This document shows positions 59,078-64,000 of a DNA stretch of 64,000 nt, piece by piece (position 1 is the first letter of the stretch; each line of letters starts with the position of its first letter). Source of the stretch: Colwellia sp. Arc7-D. GTDB taxonomy: Bacteria > Pseudomonadota > Gammaproteobacteria > Enterobacterales > Alteromonadaceae. Position numbers and translations under genes: made by a program. The stretch covers positions 3,100,001 through 3,164,000 of the forward strand of contig NZ_CP028924.1 of the NCBI RefSeq assembly GCF_003061515.1. The letters run 5' to 3'. A model generated the notes under the pieces. That model searched no databases. It saw nothing but the letters and a program-made list of their open reading frames with translations, and was not told the DNA's origin.

Positions 59078-59893
59078 ATGCTCCAAACTCTTTTAGAAAA
59101 CAAATCCTTAGTTACCCTTGTATTAGCTATCGTAATTATCACCGTCAAATTAGTCGTTACTCGCTTTATAAAAAGTCGTGCTAAAAAGAAGAAAATAGAC
59201 AAACGTTTTACCGTCAATTTTTTAAATAATATTTTTAACTTTGCGCTAATTGTTGTCTTATTTAATATTTGGTCGGTTGAAATTCAAAAGTTTGCCTTTT
59301 CAATTGCTGCTTTTGTTGTTGCTATCGTATTAGCAACAAGGGAATTTATTCAATGTTTTATCGGTTTTATTTATGTGGTTTCTAATCGTCCATTTCGGGT
59401 TGGTGATTGGATCCAAGTGGGCAACTATTGTGGTGAGGTAAACTCAATTGACTGGATTAATTTAACGTTACTAGAAGTCAATATCAGTAATTATCAGTTT
59501 ACCGGTAAAACTCTTTATTTACCGAATAATCAATTGATAACCACCCCGATTAAAAACTTAAACTTCCTTAAACGTTATGCTGTGCATCACTTCACCCTGA
59601 CCCGAGATGGCAGCGTAAATCCGTTTGATTTTATTGATGCTATGAAGGTTAAAGCCAACGGCTATTGTGCAGATTTTAGTGATGTTGCTGAACGATATAA
59701 CCAAGTTATTGAGCATAGATTAGATATAAAGATTGCAGGGCCAGAGCCACATATTGAAGTTGCTACATCTGATCTTGGTGACACTCAAATTATTTTCACC
59801 ATTTTTTGCCCAACCGAGCGAGTAATGGAAATTGAAAACAAACTCACCGCTGACTTTATGAATTTTTGGTTTAGTGCTAAGCAACATAAATAA
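59078..59893 (+). CDS. MscS-family mechanosensitive channel
   Basis: 271 residues. Two to three N-terminal membrane helices, the last (FAFSIAAFVVAIVLATREFIQCFIGFIYVVSN) being the pore helix. The soluble beta domain of MscS follows (RPFRVGDWIQVGNYCGEVNSIDWINLTLLEV, LYLPNNQLITTPIKNL). The cytoplasmic vestibule is short. It releases osmolytes on hypo-osmotic shock, or has a related conductance. Clear ATG start. Confidence 0.88.
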   Translation: MLQTLLENKSLVTLVLAIVIITVKLVVTRFIKSRAKKKKIDKRFTVNFLNNIFNFALIVVLFNIWSVEIQKFAFSIAAFVVAIVLATREFIQCFIGFIYVVSNRPFRVGDWIQVGNYCGEVNSIDWINLTLLEVNISNYQFTGKTLYLPNNQLITTPIKNLNFLKRYAVHHFTLTRDGSVNPFDFIDAMKVKANGYCADFSDVAERYNQVIEHRLDIKIAGPEPHIEVATSDLGDTQIIFTIFCPTERVMEIENKLTADFMNFWFSAKQHK

Positions 59894-59919
59894 ACAAATT
59901 TAGCGCTATTAAATATCAA

Positions 59920-59950
59920 GCTTTAAACCTGCTACTTTAGGGTTTAAAGC
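59920..59950. repeat. Perfect hairpin after the MscS gene
   Basis: 10-bp arms GCTTTAAACC / GGTTTAAAGC with an 11-nt loop, 27 bp past the stop, no T-run. It could end the transcript with help of a factor or protect its 3' end. Confidence 0.5.
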
Positions 59951-60038
59951 AAGTTAAACCCTACATAAACGTTGATTTTACTTTTTATTTACAAATTAAC
60001 TGGTTAGACTTAAGCGTTTTTCAAAATCGGTTGTTTAC

Positions 60039-61223
60039 ATGCTTTTTCGCTTTATCACGCTTTTTTCTATCTTATCTACATTCACTGTTAATGCCGCTCA
60101 ACTTGATAGCTTTAATGAAAAGTTATCAAAAAGCATTGCTAATGAGTTAATAAAACAAAGTATTCCAGGGGCGGCTTATACCGTTGTTAGAAACAACAAA
60201 ATCATTGTGATGGAAAATTTTGGTTATACCGACAAGACTAATAAAAGCAAGGTGGATAACAACACCGTTTTTCGCCTAGCCTCTGTATCAAAACCTTTTG
60301 CTGCAACAATTGCCATTATGTTAGCGCAAGAAAAAAAACTCAATTTGTCTGATCCCATCACAAAGTTTTTGCCTAATTTTGCTTTGGCTACTAAAGGTGC
60401 CGCAGACAAAATTCAATTAAAACACTTGCTCAGCCATTCCAGCGGTTTAATGCCTAATGCTTACGATAACTTATTGCATGAAAACTGGAATATGGCAAAA
60501 ATAATTAGCCGTTTTGACCGCGTCACCCCTATTTGTCGACCTGCTAAGTGTTACGGTTATCAAAATATTGCTTACGGCTTTTTACAACCTGCAATAGAGG
60601 CAGTGACCAAAAAAAGTTATGCTAGCTTGTTGCAAGAACGAATTTTTTCCCCTTTAAAAATGGACAATGCTTCTGTAGGCATAGACGTATTTTTAACGCA
60701 GAACAATACCGCTAAACCTCATATTTTAAGAAAAAGGGTAAAAACTGGGCAGAAAACACGCGCGGGAAAAGACATTAGACGCTATATATGGCGTACGGTA
60801 GATGTTGAGCCTGACTACTACAAGGTTGCGCCAGCAGCAGGTGTAAACGCAAGTATTACTGATTTAGCTAAATGGCTAATCGCCAATTTAGGTAATAACC
60901 CCGAAGTGCTTTCGCCTGCGCTGCTCACAGAACTCACTATACCCCGTATTAGAACCAAAAAAGATTTACGTCGTCGATATTGGCGTGAACACCTGAGCGA
61001 TGCCCACTACGGTTATGGCTGGCGTATTTATCAGTTTGAAGGTCACCCAATCATTTACCACTCAGGTTGGGTTGCTGGTTATCGTGCTGACATAGGTTAC
61101 TCACCAACACTGGATATAGGTTTTGCCATTTTAATCAACGCAGAATCAAACGTTATCAATAAAATATCCAGCCAATTTTGGATACAAGCTCATGAGTTAT
61201 ACCTTAGCAATAATAAAAGCTAA
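60039..61223 (+). CDS. Serine hydrolase of the class C beta-lactamase fold
   Basis: 394 residues with a signal peptide (FITLFSILSTFTVNAA). SxxK motif SVSK (S82-K85), YxN motif Y174-x-N176 (GYQNIAYGF) and a third HSG motif (IIYHSGWVAGY). These place it among periplasmic esterases, DD-peptidases and AmpC-like enzymes. True beta-lactamase activity is not implied, because most environmental members are esterases or peptidases. A block near residues 235-260 (RKRVKTGQKTRAGKDIRRYIWR) is unusually basic. Confidence 0.85.
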   Translation: MLFRFITLFSILSTFTVNAAQLDSFNEKLSKSIANELIKQSIPGAAYTVVRNNKIIVMENFGYTDKTNKSKVDNNTVFRLASVSKPFAATIAIMLAQEKKLNLSDPITKFLPNFALATKGAADKIQLKHLLSHSSGLMPNAYDNLLHENWNMAKIISRFDRVTPICRPAKCYGYQNIAYGFLQPAIEAVTKKSYASLLQERIFSPLKMDNASVGIDVFLTQNNTAKPHILRKRVKTGQKTRAGKDIRRYIWRTVDVEPDYYKVAPAAGVNASITDLAKWLIANLGNNPEVLSPALLTELTIPRIRTKKDLRRRYWREHLSDAHYGYGWRIYQFEGHPIIYHSGWVAGYRADIGYSPTLDIGFAILINAESNVINKISSQFWIQAHELYLSNNKS

Positions 61224-61494
61224 TTTTATTTATTGGCTTAATGTCAGCAACTATTGTGAGCAACTATGGTGCTTTAAATAAGTAGCTCATTGCTGCTACT
61301 TTAATCTAACTATATTTTCAGTAACATAAGGCTTTTACTCATCGTGAATAAAAACTAGTATGTTGCTTAATCATACTGCACAAAAATCGCCATAATGTTG
61401 CCACAATTGCTCACCACATTGTCTTATTGTTAACGCCCACTGCACCTTTTGTTTTGTTGAAATAGCTTATATCAACAGCACTTTGGAGCAACGC

Positions 61495-63630
61495 ATGTTT
61501 AACTCAAATAAAAAATTAATATTTGTCGATTATCAAGATTCATATTTTTATCAGCAAAAGCGTAAAAAACAGCGCAGGAAGTGGTTTAAGTACCTTTTAT
61601 TATTTGCATTTTTAGCAACACTTATTGTGGCTATTGTGCCATTAACACGCGCTAATACTTTTGATGCAGAACTTAACTCCCAATCAACCTCATCAAGTGA
61701 AAGCAGCTTAATTCAAGGGCCGCAATTAATATTCACTCATCCCGACAACAGTAAGCATATAGCCTTGCCCTTAGATATTACGCTTAATATTGAAGTTAAT
61801 GGTTTGGTCGCTTATGCACAAATAAAGCAAGTATTTATAAACCCTTATAACATTGAGTTAGAGGGTAAATATCAATTTCCGTTACCGGAAAATGCCGCGA
61901 TTAAACACTTAAAAGTAAAAGTGGCTGATAAAGAAATTATTGGTCAAATAATGGAGAAAAAAGCAGCTAAAGCCGTTTATGAACGAGCGAAGAAACGCGG
62001 AAAAAAAGCGAGTTTGGTGCAACAACAACGACCCAACTTATTTACCAACAACATAGCTAATATTCCTGCACAATCAACGGTGGTGGTAACATTAGATTTC
62101 ATCATGCCGGTAACCTTTAACCTAAACCAGTTAAGCTTGAAACTACCGTTTGCCATGACCGCTCGTTATCAGAGCGAGAACTACCAAAAGTCTCCTGCGC
62201 AACAACACACAGAATTTATACCTTCACAGGCGAGAGTACTCGCGAACAGCAAAGCATCAATAAATATAGTACTTAATGCCGGTGCTAGCGTTGCAACAAT
62301 AACCAGTAATAGCCATAACATAAAAACTAAAGCGTTAACTGGCGATCAAGCTTCACACCTGATCACTCTAACTGAGGAACAAGCCATCGCAAATAGCGAC
62401 TTTGAACTCAATTGGCAGCTTCAACCAAATCAAAAACCACAAGTCATTAGCTTTACTGAACAGGTTGGTAGTGAATACTTTACGTTATTAACCTTTTTCC
62501 CACCGCCAGTTGATCAAACAACAACCTTAGCCCGTGACATTATTTTTATTATTGATACCTCAGGCTCTATGCAAGGAAGCTCTATGGTGCAAGCTAAGGC
62601 TAGCTTGCAAGAAGCAATTTTAAAATTAAATACCAAAGATAGCTTCAACATTATCGCTTTCGACGACAGCGTTAAATTATTATTTCCAGACACAAATATG
62701 GCTTCACCACGCAATATTGGCCAAGCACAGCAATTTATCAACAATTTGCAAGCAGATGGTGGCACTGAAATGTATCGCCCTCTTAGTCAAGCACTCGTCA
62801 TGGCAAAAGCTCAGCAGCAAACAGTAAAGGCCATTCGACAAGTCATTTTTATTACTGATGGCGCTGTGGCTAATGAGTTTGAATTGATGCAGTTACTTGA
62901 TGGTGCTCAACGGAACTTTCGTTTATTTACCGTTGGAATTGGCGCTGCACCCAATGGCTATTTTATGAAAAAAGCGGCGCAGTTCGGCCGAGGCAGTTAT
63001 GTCTTTATTAAAAATAATAATGAAGTTCAATCGCAAATGTCTGCTCTGATGAGCAAAATCAACCATCCGGCGATCACCAATATTGACTTAATGTTTGATA
63101 ACCAAGTTCACCAAGCAGTGGATGTTTACCCTAAAAGAATTGCTGATTTATACATAGGAGAGCCGTTGCAAATAGCAATAAAATCAAAGCTGCCTATTAC
63201 GAGAATACAAGTCATGGGAGATAGTGCTGAAAGCCCTTGGTATCAGCAAGTAATTATTGATGATAGTCATTCATCGCGAGGTATATCAACACTCTGGGCG
63301 CGGAGAAAAATTGAAAGTTTGCTAGATAGCTTAGTCACTGGAGCTGATAAACACCAAGTGAAATCACAGGTAATTTCAACCTCAATTGCTCACCAGACAT
63401 TATCACCTTATACCAGCTTTATTGCGGTTGAGAAACCAGCAGAGTTGTTGCCATTAACCGCTAAAAATAACGAAAACAATGCCAAACGACAAATGAATTC
63501 GTTAGCAAAAGCACATGAAAATTTAATGGTAGCAATGCCTAGAACAGCACTGGGTTGGCATCAACAACTACTGTTCGGTTTGTTATTAATGCTGTTAGCA
63601 CCATTGATACTGCGCATGTGGTCTAAATAG
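61495..63630 (+). CDS. Sortase target protein with VIT and von Willebrand A domains
   Basis: 711 residues from the ATG at 61495, which has GGAG six bases upstream; an in-frame TTG at 61483 is less likely. N-terminal membrane anchor (LLLFAFLATLIVAIVPLTRA), a VIT domain (about 50-190, with FPLPENAAIKHLKVKVADKEIIGQIMEKKAAKAVYERAK), and a vWA domain with MIDAS DTSGSMQGSS near residue 353. The end has a sorting signal: PRTALG motif, hydrophobic helix LLFGLLLMLLAPLIL, then basic RMWSK. This matches the marine proteobacterial sortase-target family. The sortase gene starts 1 bp after its stop. Confidence 0.88.
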   Translation: MFNSNKKLIFVDYQDSYFYQQKRKKQRRKWFKYLLLFAFLATLIVAIVPLTRANTFDAELNSQSTSSSESSLIQGPQLIFTHPDNSKHIALPLDITLNIEVNGLVAYAQIKQVFINPYNIELEGKYQFPLPENAAIKHLKVKVADKEIIGQIMEKKAAKAVYERAKKRGKKASLVQQQRPNLFTNNIANIPAQSTVVVTLDFIMPVTFNLNQLSLKLPFAMTARYQSENYQKSPAQQHTEFIPSQARVLANSKASINIVLNAGASVATITSNSHNIKTKALTGDQASHLITLTEEQAIANSDFELNWQLQPNQKPQVISFTEQVGSEYFTLLTFFPPPVDQTTTLARDIIFIIDTSGSMQGSSMVQAKASLQEAILKLNTKDSFNIIAFDDSVKLLFPDTNMASPRNIGQAQQFINNLQADGGTEMYRPLSQALVMAKAQQQTVKAIRQVIFITDGAVANEFELMQLLDGAQRNFRLFTVGIGAAPNGYFMKKAAQFGRGSYVFIKNNNEVQSQMSALMSKINHPAITNIDLMFDNQVHQAVDVYPKRIADLYIGEPLQIAIKSKLPITRIQVMGDSAESPWYQQVIIDDSHSSRGISTLWARRKIESLLDSLVTGADKHQVKSQVISTSIAHQTLSPYTSFIAVEKPAELLPLTAKNNENNAKRQMNSLAKAHENLMVAMPRTALGWHQQLLFGLLLMLLAPLILRMWSK

Positions 63631-63631
63631 C

Positions 63632-64000
63632 ATGGCTAACCTCACTAAAACCGTTAGAAAATTAGCGGCTGCAGCTTTATTAATTGTAGGTGGTTTTTTG
63701 TGTGTACAAGCGAGTTGGTTGCCAGCTAAAGCGTGGTTGTCACAACAATTAATTAAACATAGTTGGCAGCAATCAATATCAATAATGGCACAACAGAAAA
63801 TACGTGGACAAGATAATACCAACCCACATAGCCTAAGTAAGCCAATAGCCATTAAACCTTGGCCTTGGGCTGATACATTTCCAATTGCCGAACTGGTTTT
63901 TCAGCGTATAGATAAGAGTATTGTGGTATTAAATGGCGGTGACCCTACCACGTTAGCGTTTTCGGCTGGCGCTGTTGCGCCGTTTAATCAGCCTGCGGCC
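63632..64000 (+). CDS. Class GN sortase (cut by window end)
   Basis: First ~123 residues only. An N-terminal membrane helix (LAAAALLIVGGFLCVQASWLPAKAWL) is followed by the class GN landmark KPWPWADTFPIAELVF and the start of the sortase beta-barrel. The catalytic His and Cys lie beyond the window. It is paired with the vWA target gene directly upstream, 1 bp apart. Proteobacterial GN sortases process a single dedicated substrate. Confidence 0.88.
   Translation, partial: MANLTKTVRKLAAAALLIVGGFLCVQASWLPAKAWLSQQLIKHSWQQSISIMAQQKIRGQDNTNPHSLSKPIAIKPWPWADTFPIAELVFQRIDKSIVVLNGGDPTTLAFSAGAVAPFNQPAA

Noticed and set aside
59920..59950. Intrinsic terminator after the MscS gene
   Set aside because: The stem is perfect but no T-run follows on either strand, so it is listed only as a hairpin.
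60039..61223. Antibiotic-resistance beta-lactamase
   Set aside because: The motifs define the fold only. Lack of a linked AmpR-type regulator and a basic insertion near residues 235-260 argue against a typical AmpC.

Overview
The window is a dense stretch of a low-G+C gammaproteobacterial chromosome. Gene content and order (aspS-ruvC-ruvA-ruvB-ybgC-tolQ-tolR; pgm/seqA facing ybfF-ybfE-fldA; cmoA-cmoB; a class GN sortase beside a VIT/vWA target protein; TonB receptors and many periplasmic-binding and GGDEF proteins) point to a marine member of the Alteromonadales, most likely the Colwellia/Thalassotalea group. The family assignment is inference from gene content, not a computed phylogeny. I saw no rRNA, tRNA, CRISPR array, prophage or recognisable insertion sequence.

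Layout. 1-6.1 kb (minus): envelope and repair housekeeping (tolR partial, tolQ, ybgC, ruvB, ruvA, a frameshifted ruvC, aspS), with a strong candidate small RNA on the opposite strand between ybgC and ruvB. 6.3-9.2 kb: a large sensor diguanylate cyclase with three periplasmic binding domains. 9.3-12.7 kb (plus): tRNA wobble modification (cmoA-cmoB) and a dGTPase-like gene. 12.7-15.0 kb: a patatin-like phospholipase preceded by a broken copy of its own 5' end, with an AT-rich beta-propeller lipoprotein gene lodged between them. 15-17.7 kb: hemerythrin, then a minus-strand unit of a Hanks kinase, an unknown protein and a glyoxalase-fold protein. 18.1-24.9 kb (minus): branched-chain keto-acid dehydrogenase operon, astE and dadA, the last divergent from a LysR regulator. 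26-31.3 kb: recX, pgm, seqA, then ybfF, a DUF2788 gene, ybfE and fldA. 31.6-37.7 kb: two solute-binding proteins, a DUF4239 membrane protein, an HflX-type GTPase, a hotdog thioesterase and fur; this block separates fldA from fur.

37.9-44.2 kb (minus): an ECF sigma factor and RskA-like anti-sigma (broken by a 3' frameshift), followed by DUF4331 protein, Ig-like lipoprotein, TPR protein and HupE/UreJ-like membrane protein, probably one envelope-associated regulon. 45-57.8 kb: secreted PHB-depolymerase-like esterase, TonB receptor, LuxR-type response regulator, GGDEF protein, symporter-domain hybrid kinase, MFS transporter, HSL-family esterase and 3-hydroxybutyrate dehydrogenase. Together these look like a sensing, uptake and degradation cluster for hydroxyalkanoate esters or oligomers. 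58-64 kb: SIMPL-domain protein, MscS channel, class C serine hydrolase, then the sortase target and its sortase, which runs off the window end.

Two genes (ruvC and the anti-sigma gene) carry single-base indels in short G/C runs. These may be assembly errors or real lesions, and both are annotated here over their full former span.
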